From positions 180,112-215,462 of the forward strand of contig QHBK01000002.1 of assembly GCA_003244105.1 (NCBI GenBank): DNA of 35,351 nt, given 5' to 3'. The stretch is from Candidatus Eremiobacter antarcticus (GTDB lineage Bacteria; Vulcanimicrobiota; Vulcanimicrobiia; Eremiobacterales; Eremiobacteraceae). A program made the position numbers and the translations under genes. The notes under the pieces are model-generated. The model was not told the DNA's origin, ran no database searches, and saw nothing but the letters and a program-made list of their open reading frames with translations. This document shows, one piece after another, positions 17,521 to 26,266 of this stretch (position 1 is the first letter of the stretch; each line of letters starts with the position of its first letter).

Positions 17521-18411
17521 TTAAACCGGGATCAGTTCGTATCGGTGTTGTGGGAACGTCGCCGGATCGAACATCCAATCGGGAAGTTGCGCTGGAAACG
17601 AGACTTCGGAGATGCTCCATTTTCCTTCGCCGGAAAAATGCACCGGGAAGCGCACCACGTTGAAATGACCGTCGGCATCAACGTTTACAAGATGCCGGTC
17701 GATCAGCGCGGTATTGACGGTGACAAAATAATGGAACGCCAGGAGGCCGCGATCCACGAAGCGCTCGGCAATATAGCGCACGGGCAGCGACGTTTTCTTG
17801 TCGACCCACATTTCGCGCAGCACATGGTGTCCGGGGTCGCGTAACGGCGTCAACCCCAGATGATAGACCGCTTGATCGCGCGCGGTCGTATCGCCGAGAT
17901 CGACAATGCGGTAGGGGTTGTCGAAGGCGCGCACTGCGCCGATTTCCTTCAACTTCGATTGCGCAGGAGGCGGCTGCGGGGTTCCCATGGCTTCAAATAT
18001 GCCCGGCCGCTTTGAAGGTGCGTAGCGCAAACCGAAGTCTTCCACTGGAAAGTCATTAACGCGGTAGATGGTCGTAAAACGAATGAAGACGTTATCGCGT
18101 ACGATTTCCGGAGCTGCCTTGACGGGGGAGCCCGTGGAGTCGTCCAATTCGCGAACCAGTGAAGCTCCATCGCCGGTGCGCGCCGCTAGCCGCAACCGCT
18201 CCTGAAAGGACCCGTCGGTGCCGACCGACTGATTCTGAACCGTGAAGACGATGAAATCGGGCACCGGGAGCTCGCTAACGGCCGATCGCACGCGCCCGAA
18301 GAGTTCGCCCGGGGTTAAACCCGTGTCTTGCGCTGTTGCAGCGACTCGCGTGCAGGCAAACATTGCGGCACAAAACAGCGCGTGAACTGAGCAAGGGCGA
18401 TTGCGTTTCAT
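17521..18411 (-). CDS. Exported protein of unknown function
   Basis: A 296-aa protein that I do not recognise. It has a signal peptide (HALFCAAMFACTRVAATAQD, cleavage near residue 27) and then a soluble domain without obvious membrane segments. It contains ELPVPDFIVFTVQNQSVGTD, FIRFTTIYRVNDFPVEDFGL, REMWVDKKTSLPVRYIAERF and a C-terminal WMFDPATFPQHRYELIPV. The phrases about a W-V-D-K-K-T-S-L-P-V conversion and a following beta-rich end resemble outer-membrane lipoprotein-sorting-like folds (LolA-type lipid-binding cups). That is a weak inference. It is the last gene of a five-gene operon, 3 bases after the small membrane protein. Confidence 0.7.
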   Translation of the reverse strand: MKRNRPCSVHALFCAAMFACTRVAATAQDTGLTPGELFGRVRSAVSELPVPDFIVFTVQNQSVGTDGSFQERLRLAARTGDGASLVRELDDSTGSPVKAAPEIVRDNVFIRFTTIYRVNDFPVEDFGLRYAPSKRPGIFEAMGTPQPPPAQSKLKEIGAVRAFDNPYRIVDLGDTTARDQAVYHLGLTPLRDPGHHVLREMWVDKKTSLPVRYIAERFVDRGLLAFHYFVTVNTALIDRHLVNVDADGHFNVVRFPVHFSGEGKWSISEVSFPAQLPDWMFDPATFPQHRYELIPV

Positions 18412-18414
18412 GCT

Positions 18415-18774
18415 TCAGCGCCTTAGGACGATAGTACCGGTACGGGATTCGTAGATGTATTCGATGCAGAAGCCCACACAAGCGGCGACCACAAACACCA
18501 GCCACGGCAGACCGTAGCTATAGTGCGCGGCCCCGGTTAGCCGCAGCGCCATCAGCGCCGCGGCACCAAAAAAGCCCGGAGCCGTAATCGCGCAGTGCAC
18601 CTCGCGACAGTGCAAGAAATTTTGCGCGCAATACACTGCGTATAGTCCGAAGAGGCCCGTTGCCAGCCAGTCGCCCCAACGCTGACTCCTTCCATTCGCA
18701 TACCCATCCAGCGCGGAAACCAGCAGCGCGAGTGTGATGTTAAACCAGCGATTGTGAAACAATTGAATCCGCAT
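18415..18774 (-). CDS. Small integral membrane protein, unknown function
   Basis: A 119-aa protein with three or four hydrophobic stretches, for example FNITLALLVSALDGYA, WLATGLFGLYAVYCAQNFLH and GLPWLVFVVAACVGFCIEYIY. A Cys-rich segment, CAQNFLHCREVHCAITAPGF (residues about 49-68), joins two of them. It could bind metal or heme, or form disulfides, but no known motif is complete. The start ATG 18774 has AAGG 7 bases upstream and lies 9 bases after the lipase stop. It lies between the lipase and an unknown exported protein in the operon, which suggests a cell-envelope role. Confidence 0.7.
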   Translation of the reverse strand: MRIQLFHNRWFNITLALLVSALDGYANGRSQRWGDWLATGLFGLYAVYCAQNFLHCREVHCAITAPGFFGAAALMALRLTGAAHYSYGLPWLVFVVAACVGFCIEYIYESRTGTIVLRR

Positions 18775-18783
18775 CGAGTAGCC

Positions 18784-19965
18784 TTAATAAACTTGCGGAG
18801 CCGTACGGCAGTTTGTTCGGGCTCGCACGGCTGCGAACCGGTCACCTACCCATGGGAGCGCCTGCGCGAAAGAGGTCGGGAGCACCGTCGCGTGATTCGT
18901 TGCCCGGAACACATCGTACCATAAAGTGGCTCCATTGGAGCACAACGCGGCGCGCAGATCACTGGTGAGATCTTGCGGAACAATGGTGTCGCTCGAACCC
19001 TGGATCAGGAGCACGGGGACGCGGATCTGCAGATTGCTAGGATCATTTCGCACGAAAGCGTCGATTAAGGGCTGCAGGGGAGCATTTCTCTTGAAAATAT
19101 GCGACGGCACAATGGACGACCACGCCGGTTTCGCACGCAGCTCACCATCGCACATTTTTTGCAGGTCAGGCAGCAACTGCTGCATCTCCGGCGTCAGGAT
19201 TTCACCCAAATGCACACCCGGCTCATAGGTGCCAAAGCTTTGCAACATCAGCGCAAAGAGCGGAAAGGAACCTGACGGCTCGTTCTGCTGAAGCATTTGC
19301 TGGAAAAAACCCTCGATGTTCGACCCCGGAGCGTAGGCGACAGCTCCGCGCAATTGAAGTTCGGGCGTCCAACCGGGCGACCCGGCAGCGGCCCACAGTG
19401 CCGCATCGCCCCCTTCCGAATGACCCATCACAACCCAATTGGGGCCGATGCTCGAATCAATTTGCCGCGCCGCACGCACTGCGTCGGCCAAATCGTGCGA
19501 GTACGATTCACCCACAAAATACGGATGGATTCCGGGCGTGGATTGTCCTTCGTAATCGGTTTGCACTACCGCGTAGCCTTGCGAGACGAATGAGTCCATG
19601 AGCCGCTGCTCGCCATCAAGCCGCCGGTAGGTAGAGGGAGTGCACTGCGGCCCGTTACCCGTCGTGCCGTGGGCCCAACTGATGACGCGCCAACCTCCGG
19701 GTGGTGGCGTACCCTGCGGAATTGCAACCGTTCCGGAAACCGCAGTGTCTTCTCCGCGCGGCGAAACGCTATGATAGAGCACGAGCCAATTCGCCGCCGC
19801 ATGGGGCAACGCCGCGCCGACGACGAGAGGCCGCGCCCAAATAACATCGCCATGCTTCGCGTGAGGTAGCGGTGAAGGCGGCTGATAGAACGCATCATCG
19901 GGCGGCCCGATCGCGACCGCGCTTGCGAGTAGCATTTGGGCCGCTGCGAGCAGTTGCAGTATCAC
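18784..19965 (-). CDS. Secreted lipase/esterase (secretory-lipase-like alpha/beta hydrolase)
   Basis: A 393-aa exported alpha/beta hydrolase. The signal peptide is MILQLLAAAQMLLASAVAIG. The oxyanion region includes WRVISWAHGTTGNGPQCTPS, and the nucleophile elbow is VVMGHSEGGDAALWAA (Ser near residue 181). The acid is likely in VPVLLIQGSSDTIVPQDL and the His in RATNHATVLP. This arrangement, and SQGYAVVQTDYEGQSTPGIH, matches the secretory-lipase (LIP) family that hydrolyses acyl esters outside the cell. The start is GTG 19965, overlapping the TGA of the GNAT gene by four bases (GTGA). It belongs to the 20750-17521 operon. Confidence 0.85.
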   Translation of the reverse strand: MILQLLAAAQMLLASAVAIGPPDDAFYQPPSPLPHAKHGDVIWARPLVVGAALPHAAANWLVLYHSVSPRGEDTAVSGTVAIPQGTPPPGGWRVISWAHGTTGNGPQCTPSTYRRLDGEQRLMDSFVSQGYAVVQTDYEGQSTPGIHPYFVGESYSHDLADAVRAARQIDSSIGPNWVVMGHSEGGDAALWAAAGSPGWTPELQLRGAVAYAPGSNIEGFFQQMLQQNEPSGSFPLFALMLQSFGTYEPGVHLGEILTPEMQQLLPDLQKMCDGELRAKPAWSSIVPSHIFKRNAPLQPLIDAFVRNDPSNLQIRVPVLLIQGSSDTIVPQDLTSDLRAALCSNGATLWYDVFRATNHATVLPTSFAQALPWVGDRFAAVRARTNCRTAPQVY

Positions 19966-20411
19966 TTAAGTACCTTCCGAAGCTTGATGAGTCGCTCCAC
20001 CTCTTGGAAGCCGCAGGATTCGTGCGCCCTTAGCGATGCGTCGTTGTGCAATTCAGTATCGGAAGCAAGCTCTTTGAATCCGTGGTTGCGAGCCCACGCT
20101 TCGACCGCCTCCATGAGCCTACGTCCGACTCCTCGACCCCGCGCGACTGGCTCGACATACCATCCTTCGACGTGCGGCACCGGTCGCGATTCGCATCCAT
20201 CGGAGAATCCGCGCAAGGCAAGCTCGACAAACCCTACGGGCTTCCTTGCGTCGTCCTCCGCCAGGAATACCGCCTCGACAATCGAGCCTTCTCCTCCTGC
20301 GACGAACGCATGCGCTTCACGGGTGATCTCGCTTGCATCTTCGAGCGGCCATAGGCGGCAGCGCATCGCAGCCCACGCGTCCACATCCGCCGCCTCAACT
20401 GCGCGAATCAT
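19962..20411 (-). CDS. GNAT N-acetyltransferase, AAC(6')-like
   Basis: A 149-aa GCN5-related acetyltransferase. The order of segments resembles aminoglycoside 6'-N-acetyltransferases: an N-terminal MRCRLWPLEDASEITREAHA, then VAGGEGSIVEAVFLAEDDAR, GFVELALRGFSDGCESRPV, and HVEGWYVEPVARGRGVGRRL with the acetyl-CoA loop. ASDTELHNDASLRAHESCGF and EVERLIKLRKVL close the protein. These match the class of AAC(6')-I enzymes in which a Leu-Trp-Pro appears near the start. Substrate cannot be proved from sequence, and many environmental relatives do not confer resistance. The gene lies between the ABM-like gene (15-base gap) and the lipase (4-base overlap). Confidence 0.8.
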   Translation of the reverse strand: MIRAVEAADVDAWAAMRCRLWPLEDASEITREAHAFVAGGEGSIVEAVFLAEDDARKPVGFVELALRGFSDGCESRPVPHVEGWYVEPVARGRGVGRRLMEAVEAWARNHGFKELASDTELHNDASLRAHESCGFQEVERLIKLRKVLK

Positions 20412-20426
20412 CCATTGCCTCCCAGA

Positions 20427-20750
20427 TCAACCGCAGGTGCTTGGTAGCGACCAGAGATCGTCGACGACTTCCATCGCGATAACCGGCAATGTCGTGACGA
20501 GCGTCGCGCGGAAGGTTGCCTCATCTTCCGAATCGCCGGGCAGCGCGGGCGCTGTCGATTCCCAAGCCTCTCGCGAGGGCCATAGCGCAATCGCGCAATA
20601 CATGCCGTCCGGCTCGCGGTGGAGTCGCGACCCGTACGACTCCTTGACCGCGCGGATTTTCTCGGTTCGGATGTGCCAGATTTGCCGAAACTCCCCTTCC
20701 ATTTCAGGCTTGACACGCCAGCGGTAAATAACGGTAAACAACGCGTTCAT
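20427..20750 (-). CDS. Antibiotic-biosynthesis-monooxygenase-like (dimeric alpha/beta barrel) protein
   Basis: A 107-aa protein of the dimeric alpha/beta-barrel superfamily. It starts MNALFTVIYRWRVKPEMEGE, has the central FRQIWHIRTEKIRAVKESYG, then YCAIALWPSREAWESTAP, and ends with Cys-Gly. Its length and the strand-helix-strand pattern match ABM-type domains, which act as cofactor-free monooxygenases or binding proteins. No catalytic function can be deduced. I use ATG 20750 rather than the upstream ATG at 20783. It is the first gene of the minus-strand operon that continues with the acetyltransferase and lipase, divergent from dacB. Confidence 0.7.
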   Translation of the reverse strand: MNALFTVIYRWRVKPEMEGEFRQIWHIRTEKIRAVKESYGSRLHREPDGMYCAIALWPSREAWESTAPALPGDSEDEATFRATLVTTLPVIAMEVVDDLWSLPSTCG

Positions 20751-20846
20751 GACGCACCGATTTGCGGCCGCTGAAGCGCGCACCTAGTCAATGCTCGTCG
20801 CTTCGCGAGGGCAGGATGCGAAGCTCCATCATGAAAGAGCCCTTAC

Positions 20847-22478
20847 GTGTCCTCTCACAGGGCCCTGGTTTCAGGGTTTGTGTCCTTCGCGCTCGCAGCA
20901 TCACTCATGTTGCCGTTCACGTTTTTATCGAGAAGCTCGGCCGCGCAGACCCCCGCCGCGGCTGCCGCAGCCTTGCCCACGGCCATGCTTTCTGTGATGC
21001 ACAAACCGCGCTACGCTCATGCTTTCTGGAATCTGCTAGTGACCGATTTGACAACGGGGAAACCCGTTTATGCCCTGGCTCCGGATCGCTTGGCATTCAC
21101 GGGCTCGGTACGCAAGCTTTTCTCGGTCGGCCTCGCGCTAAACGCGCTCGGTGCGAACTACCGCTTCACGACCCCGGTGTACCGGCGCGGCTCCCTTGAT
21201 GTCAGAGGTTCGTTAGCGGGCGACTTGACTTTGGTTGCGGCAGGAGACCTTACACTGGGCGGACGGCGCGAAATCAATGGTCGAATCGCATTTACCAACT
21301 TCGATCACAACGACGCCAACAATCTGAACACGGCAATCCTAACACCGCAAGATCCCTTACGCGGGCTTGACGAGCTAGCGCGCCAAGTGCGCGCTTCCGG
21401 AATTCGGTCGGTGAACGATGTTGTGATCGACAACCGCCTCTTCGAAAAGTATCGCGTGCCCAACGGCAACCTCCTCATCACGCCCATTCTCGTGAACGAA
21501 AACATGGTCGATGTCACGGCCACGCCCACACAGGCGGGCAAAGTGGCGCATTTGGACTGGCGACCGAAAACAGCCGCGTTCGCAGTACGAAATGCTCTGA
21601 CTACTGCTGCACGAGGGCAACCAGCGGACATTTCGCTCTCTCACAACGGCCTGATGATATGCAACTGGCCTGCCCCCTGCACGGGCTTGGTCTCGGGTAC
21701 GATTCCAATCGGCTATAAAGCGCCGCTTTCAGCAAGCCCAGCCTTGGTGCGCACATTCCGCGTCGAATCGCCAGCGTCGTTTGCGCAATCGCGTTCATCC
21801 AAGCACTGGACGGGGCGGGCGTTCGCGTGCGCGCTTCGTTTGCGAGGAACGAATGCAGTCCGAAGTCTTCCGCCGCGTGGCAGCTATAGCCCCGGTACCC
21901 GCGTGGCCGCGCTCGTCTCCGCGCCGTACTCCGAATATGCCAAGTTGATCTTAAAAGTTAGTCTCAACCTGGGAGCAAACTTGAGTCTTTCGCTCTTCGG
22001 TCTTACGAAAGGACAGCGCACCATCGCCGGCGCTCTGGCTGCCGAACGAAAGACATTGGTCGGTACGATGGGAATTCCGCCGAAAGCATTCGACTTCCCA
22101 ACGAATGGCAGTGGCAGCCCGGACAGCCGGGCAGCGCCGCGCGCGACCGTCCAGATGCTCCTCGCAATGCAACGCGGTCGCAATGGCTCCGCGTACCGCG
22201 CATCGCTGCCGATCCTCGGTGTTGATGGATCCCTCGCCGCCACCGGCCGTTCGCTGCCTGCAAAGGGGCACGTATTCGCGAAGACCGGAACAACGATCGA
22301 CCAGACGGGCCTGAAGGCACAGGTTCTAGCGGGGTATATCGATGCCAAGAGCGGGCGGCATCTCGCCTTTGCGCTCTACGTCAACGACGCCGGTCCGCTC
22401 AAGAACATCGCGGATGTCGCCGAAGTGTTCGACGACGAAGCCCAGATCACGAATGTAATCTACGAGCAAGTACCGTAA
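20847..22478 (+). CDS. dacB: D-alanyl-D-alanine carboxypeptidase/endopeptidase, PBP4 type (DacB family), with an internal out-of-frame stretch
   Basis: An exported 543-aa class C penicillin-binding protein that trims peptidoglycan cross-links. After a signal peptide (VSFALAASLMLPFTFLSRSS), the SXXK motif is FTGSVRKLF (Ser nucleophile), SXN is in VSLNLGANLSL, and KTG is in HVFAKTGTTID. Flanking signatures are GDLTLVAAGDLTLGGR and YSEYAKLILKVSLNLGANL. Between about 21783 and 21886 the annotated frame reads a low-similarity, Arg/Ser-rich stretch (SRSSKHWTGRAFACALRLRG). The neighbouring frame reads the family-like AIAFIQALDGAGVRVRASFA. So two compensating indels appear here. The ORF stays open, with about 34 residues altered. 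The start is GTG 20847, but GTG 20880 could also serve. The OPT gene begins 16 bases downstream. Confidence 0.85.
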   Translation: MSSHRALVSGFVSFALAASLMLPFTFLSRSSAAQTPAAAAAALPTAMLSVMHKPRYAHAFWNLLVTDLTTGKPVYALAPDRLAFTGSVRKLFSVGLALNALGANYRFTTPVYRRGSLDVRGSLAGDLTLVAAGDLTLGGRREINGRIAFTNFDHNDANNLNTAILTPQDPLRGLDELARQVRASGIRSVNDVVIDNRLFEKYRVPNGNLLITPILVNENMVDVTATPTQAGKVAHLDWRPKTAAFAVRNALTTAARGQPADISLSHNGLMICNWPAPCTGLVSGTIPIGYKAPLSASPALVRTFRVESPASFAQSRSSKHWTGRAFACALRLRGTNAVRSLPPRGSYSPGTRVAALVSAPYSEYAKLILKVSLNLGANLSLSLFGLTKGQRTIAGALAAERKTLVGTMGIPPKAFDFPTNGSGSPDSRAAPRATVQMLLAMQRGRNGSAYRASLPILGVDGSLAATGRSLPAKGHVFAKTGTTIDQTGLKAQVLAGYIDAKSGRHLAFALYVNDAGPLKNIADVAEVFDDEAQITNVIYEQVP

Positions 22479-22494
22479 GCGAAAGGAAAACCGG

Positions 22495-24474
22495 ATGCAA
22501 GCAATGACGAAGCCGCCCGAAAATCGCGGCCTCGAACTGACGCTGCGCGGGATCTTGCTCGGCGCGGTTATCACGCTGGTTTTTACGGCCGCGAACGTTT
22601 ATCTGGGCCTCAAAGTCGGATTAACGTTTGCGACATCGATACCCGCGGCCGTTATCTCGATGGCGCTGCTGCGGTACTTGCGCAATGCGACCATTTGGGA
22701 GAACAACATCGTGCAAACCGTCGCTTCGGCGGCCGGCACGCTCTCATCGGTCATTTTCGTTTTGCCGGGATTGGTGATGGTCGGATGGTGGACGCATTTT
22801 CCGTATTGGCAATCCTTTGGTATCTGCGCCGCCGGTGGCATCTTGGGCGTCATGTACAGCGTGCCGCTTCGCCGCGCCCTGGTTACGCAATCCGATCTCC
22901 CGTATCCCGAAGGTGTAGCGGCCGCAGAGGTGCTCAAAGTCGGGACTGCTTCGCGTACCGGCGAAGCGGCAGAAGAGAATCGCGCGGGTCTTTTCGCCTT
23001 GCTGTGGGGTTCCATCGCGTCGGCAGCATTTGCCGCGGTGGTTGCGACCAACATTTTTGCCGGACAATTCGATCGGTATTTTCGCGTAGAAAGCGCGACC
23101 ACGGGTAGCAGCCTAGGACTTTCGCTCGCGCTTCTGGGCGCCGGGCACTTAATCGGCTTAACGGTCGGAATCGCCATGTTTGTCGGGCTGCTTATCGCAT
23201 ATGGGCTCGGCGTCCCGGTGTTCTCCATATTGCATCCCATGGCCGGCGATGCGTTGACGGTTGCAAACGCAATTCGCGCCGATTACGTGCGCTTCTTAGG
23301 CGTCGGCGTGATCGGCGTGGCGGCAATATGGACGATCGGAACGCTGGCCGCCCCGGTCTGGAACGGCGTGGCTTCAGCCCTTCAGGCATCCCGTCGCAAT
23401 TTGGCCGCCGGAGAAGACGGATTGCCCATAACCGAGCGTGATCTGCCAATTAAATTGGTGGCGCTCATCAGCTTGTTTTGCTTTCTACCGATCGCCGTCT
23501 TGTTGTGGTTATTTCTTTCAGGCGGATTGCTCTCATCCTTGATTGTGCCGCTGGTCATCGCCGGTATCATCTACATCTTCGTTGCGGGTTTTTTGGTTGC
23601 CGCAGCCTGCGGCTACATGGCGGGGCTCATCGGTTCGTCCAACAGTCCAGTGTCTGGCTTGGCAATTCTCTCGGTGATCGGTGCATCACTCTTGTTAGTC
23701 TTGTTTGCGAAGAACGCGAGTGTGGCGGCCGGCCCCTCGTTGGTTGCGTTCGCACTCTTCGTAACCGCAGTGCTAATTAATGTTGCCACGATTTCCAATG
23801 ACAACTTACAGGACCTAAAGACCGGCCAGCTAGTGAACGCGACGCCATGGCGACAGCAGGTGGCGCTGATCATCGGCACGATTTTCGGGGCTTTGGTCAT
23901 CCCGCCGTTCTTGGATTTGCTCAATGGAGCGTACGGTTTTGGTGGGCTGCACGGCCTCCCGGCGCCGCAAGCCACGCTCATTTCGACCCTTGCAAAGGGC
24001 GTGATTCAGGGATTCGACAAGTGGTACTTGATCGGCATCGGTGCGTTATTGGGCGCGCTGATCGTGATTATCGATGAAGTGTTGAAGCGCACGACGCGCT
24101 TCCGCCTACCGCCGCTTGCAGTCGGTCTGGGAATCTATCTGCCGGCGGTCACGACAGCTGCGGCGGTGGTCGGCGCATTTGCCGGTGCGCTTTACAATCG
24201 CTGGGTGGACCGAAAACCAAACGCCCCTGCTGCCCGGCGTTTAGGCGTTCTTATTGCGTCGGGGCTTATTGTGGGCGAAAGCTTGTTCGGCGTCCTATTA
24301 GCGGGTCTTATCGTTGCGCTGAAAAATCCCAGCCCCTTGGGAATTCCCTTCGTGGGTCCGGCGTTTGCGCCGTGGGCGGCACTTCTGGGCCTCCTGTTCT
24401 TCATCCTGATTCCCATTTTGCTGTATCGCTACAGCGCGCGGCACGCGGCAGAACTCAAGAACGTCTCGGCATAG
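22495..24474 (+). CDS. OPT-family oligopeptide transporter
   Basis: A 659-aa integral membrane transporter of the OPT/YSL superfamily. It opens LTLRGILLGAVITLVFTAAN followed by VYLGLKVGLTFATSIPAAVI, a very typical bacterial OPT N terminus. Other features are WENNIVQTVASAAGTLSSVI, LPYPEGVAAAEVLKVG, and the conserved MAGLIGSSNSPVSGLAIL mid-protein. About 14-16 hydrophobic segments are visible. These proteins import peptides, glutathione or metal chelates, but the substrate is unknown here. The start ATG 22495 has AAAGGA just upstream and the gene is 16 bases after dacB. This pairing suggests uptake of wall-derived peptides, which is an inference. Confidence 0.93.
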   Translation: MQAMTKPPENRGLELTLRGILLGAVITLVFTAANVYLGLKVGLTFATSIPAAVISMALLRYLRNATIWENNIVQTVASAAGTLSSVIFVLPGLVMVGWWTHFPYWQSFGICAAGGILGVMYSVPLRRALVTQSDLPYPEGVAAAEVLKVGTASRTGEAAEENRAGLFALLWGSIASAAFAAVVATNIFAGQFDRYFRVESATTGSSLGLSLALLGAGHLIGLTVGIAMFVGLLIAYGLGVPVFSILHPMAGDALTVANAIRADYVRFLGVGVIGVAAIWTIGTLAAPVWNGVASALQASRRNLAAGEDGLPITERDLPIKLVALISLFCFLPIAVLLWLFLSGGLLSSLIVPLVIAGIIYIFVAGFLVAAACGYMAGLIGSSNSPVSGLAILSVIGASLLLVLFAKNASVAAGPSLVAFALFVTAVLINVATISNDNLQDLKTGQLVNATPWRQQVALIIGTIFGALVIPPFLDLLNGAYGFGGLHGLPAPQATLISTLAKGVIQGFDKWYLIGIGALLGALIVIIDEVLKRTTRFRLPPLAVGLGIYLPAVTTAAAVVGAFAGALYNRWVDRKPNAPAARRLGVLIASGLIVGESLFGVLLAGLIVALKNPSPLGIPFVGPAFAPWAALLGLLFFILIPILLYRYSARHAAELKNVSA

Positions 24475-24881
24475 CCATTGGCGTAGAGCACGCAGGACGT
24501 AAGCTTAGTAACTTTTACGGCCTCAAACGGCTATCGTTTAAAAGGGGAAAGCCTGATTCCTTACCAGGTAATGAAAACAGTATGCTGGAGTCGGACGAAC
24601 ATACCGGATTGGTATGCTTTCACGCTGGACCTTGAAATGATCAGACCGCCTGGCCAGCAATCCGTCCGTTGCAGCCGGCGCACCTGAGGCCCCGCATGCA
24701 CAATGACGAAGGCCGCCCGAGCTTCAAGAACGGCGCGGTTTGTAGCAGTCGACCTAGGCGGGTTAGCAGCGCAAACATAGTGGGCCGCGTAGCGGTAGCT
24801 TAATGATCACGTGCAGTGGCGTTGTTCGGCGAGCGTTTTGAAACCGATTCGCATGCGATCTAGAACCTAAGGTTGCAATGG
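24475..24881. other. Non-coding gap after the OPT gene
   Basis: I see no gene, tRNA or clear terminator in these 407 bases. A weak inverted repeat (CTTTTA near 24510 and TAAAAG near 24537) lies about 40 bases after the OPT stop but has no T tract. The stretch converges between the OPT gene and the hydrolase gene and could hold transcription ends. Confidence 0.4.
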
Positions 24882-25889
24882 TTACCGGCCCCTTGAGGTC
24901 GTTTTTGCAACTTGGTCTATAAAATTACGCACATACCACATGGCGATGCGATTGTGAAATCCGTACGAGACTGTTTCGAACGAATGGTCGGCCCAGGGGA
25001 GCTCGACGTACTTCACCCTGATCCCGTCGCTGCGCATCGTGTCCCGGAGAACCTGCTGCAACTGAGGGTCGATTACGTGATCGCGGGCCCCTGCGAGCAT
25101 CAGCACCGGCGGCATTCCATGATGTACGACGTACCGCGGCGAGGCGGAGCGGTAGCATGCTGGATGTCTTTGCGGAGGTCCCCCGCAGAGATCTGAGGTA
25201 ATCTGGCGCGCATTGATGATATCGGGCTGCATGGGGAATTCATAGCCTAGTTTCAAATCAACGGGGCTTTCGTAGGTGATTATGCCACTGATGCGCTTTG
25301 GCCGAAGCGCGCCCGCGATCAGTGCGAGTTGTGCCCCCGAAGAATGTCCGAGCAGAATGAGTTTTCCGTCGCGAATGGCGTCGATTTGCCGCACTATTGC
25401 GTCCCGCTGCGCGGGCCACCGGAAGGCTGGCGAATGCGGATAGTCCAGCGCCCTGACATTGTAACCCCAGGAGGCAATTCTTTCGTTAAGCCGCGCGTCG
25501 TTTCGTGGCGAGCCGCGCTCCCATGCGCCACCATAGATTGCTAGCACCGTGGGCGCGTTCTGGGCTGCACTCCCTTTAGGTTCGGCAATTGGCCATGGCG
25601 TCAACAGAGCGCTAATCGGCACACGCGGACCGCGAAAAGCGTAAGCGGTCGGAGGAACCAGGGAACAGAGTAAAGACCCGCTGGCAAGAGCTATGGTGGC
25701 GCAACGCCAGCGGGACCGTGAGCGTAGCCCGCCCATTAAAATAGCTACATTGATGAGCGCCAGGAGCGGCCACAGCTCTGTAGCACCGACCGAAACCAAA
25801 AAAAGCGTCGGCACTGGCCCAGGAACGACAATCCAAATGGAAAGCGCGAATGCAGCTAGCGCGAGCGCAAGCACGTCCACCATACCCAT
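24882..25889 (-). CDS. Membrane-anchored alpha/beta hydrolase (carboxylesterase-like)
   Basis: A 335-aa protein with three or four N-terminal hydrophobic helices (VLALALAAFALSIWIVV, LWPLLALINVAILMGGL, CATIALASGSLLCSLVPPTA), then a catalytic domain. The oxyanion motif is VLAIYGGAWERGSP, the nucleophile elbow LILLGHSSGAQLALIAGAL (Ser), the acid in VLMLAGARDHVID and the His in LPWADHSFETV. This matches carboxylesterase/BD-FAE-type hydrolases. I place the start at ATG 25889, which overlaps the end of the upstream DoxX gene by 34 bases. A second ATG at 25883 is equally possible. A longer frame back to 26339 passes out of frame through DoxX and is not believable. Substrate unknown. Confidence 0.8.
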   Translation of the reverse strand: MGMVDVLALALAAFALSIWIVVPGPVPTLFLVSVGATELWPLLALINVAILMGGLRSRSRWRCATIALASGSLLCSLVPPTAYAFRGPRVPISALLTPWPIAEPKGSAAQNAPTVLAIYGGAWERGSPRNDARLNERIASWGYNVRALDYPHSPAFRWPAQRDAIVRQIDAIRDGKLILLGHSSGAQLALIAGALRPKRISGIITYESPVDLKLGYEFPMQPDIINARQITSDLCGGPPQRHPACYRSASPRYVVHHGMPPVLMLAGARDHVIDPQLQQVLRDTMRSDGIRVKYVELPWADHSFETVSYGFHNRIAMWYVRNFIDQVAKTTSRGR

Positions 25890-26227
25890 GCGATAAAAAA
25901 GAGTTGAATCGGAAGGCGGATGTAAAACGCCAGGGGAGTGCCGACATCGCGATAGAGCTGCGGATGGAGCGCCATCTGTAGATTCGCGGGAAATACGGCG
26001 ACCAACAGGGTGACTAATCCAACACCCGCAATCCGCCGAGTTCGGTGCAGCAGGACACCGATGCCGCCAAGTATCTCGCAGACCCCACTGATCTGCACAA
26101 GCGAGGCGTGCGCCGGCAGCCACGGCGGAACGATGCGAACGTAGAAACCGGCATGAGTGACGTGATTGGCGCCGGCAATTATGAAAAATGCGCCAAGCAA
26201 AATTGTTGCCACATTGAGGATGGTCAC
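25856..26227 (-). CDS. DoxX-family membrane protein
   Basis: A 123-aa protein with four hydrophobic segments: VATILLGAFFIIAGANHVTH, LVQISGVCEILGGIGVLLH, IAGVGLVTLLVAVFPANLQM and FYIRLPIQLFFIAWVWWTCL. GANHV and the Gly-rich second helix with GVCEILGG are typical of DoxX-like proteins. Related proteins act near quinone-linked oxidoreductases or in thiol stress, but no role is established for this one. The start is GTG 26227. The next gene overlaps its end, suggesting translational coupling. A long poly-G tract (minus strand) lies 39 bases upstream of the start. Confidence 0.8.
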   Translation of the reverse strand: MTILNVATILLGAFFIIAGANHVTHAGFYVRIVPPWLPAHASLVQISGVCEILGGIGVLLHRTRRIAGVGLVTLLVAVFPANLQMALHPQLYRDVGTPLAFYIRLPIQLFFIAWVWWTCLRSR

Positions 26228-26266
26228 TCGCCGGCCTTCGGCCGTGATGCTGTGTTGTTCCGTTTA

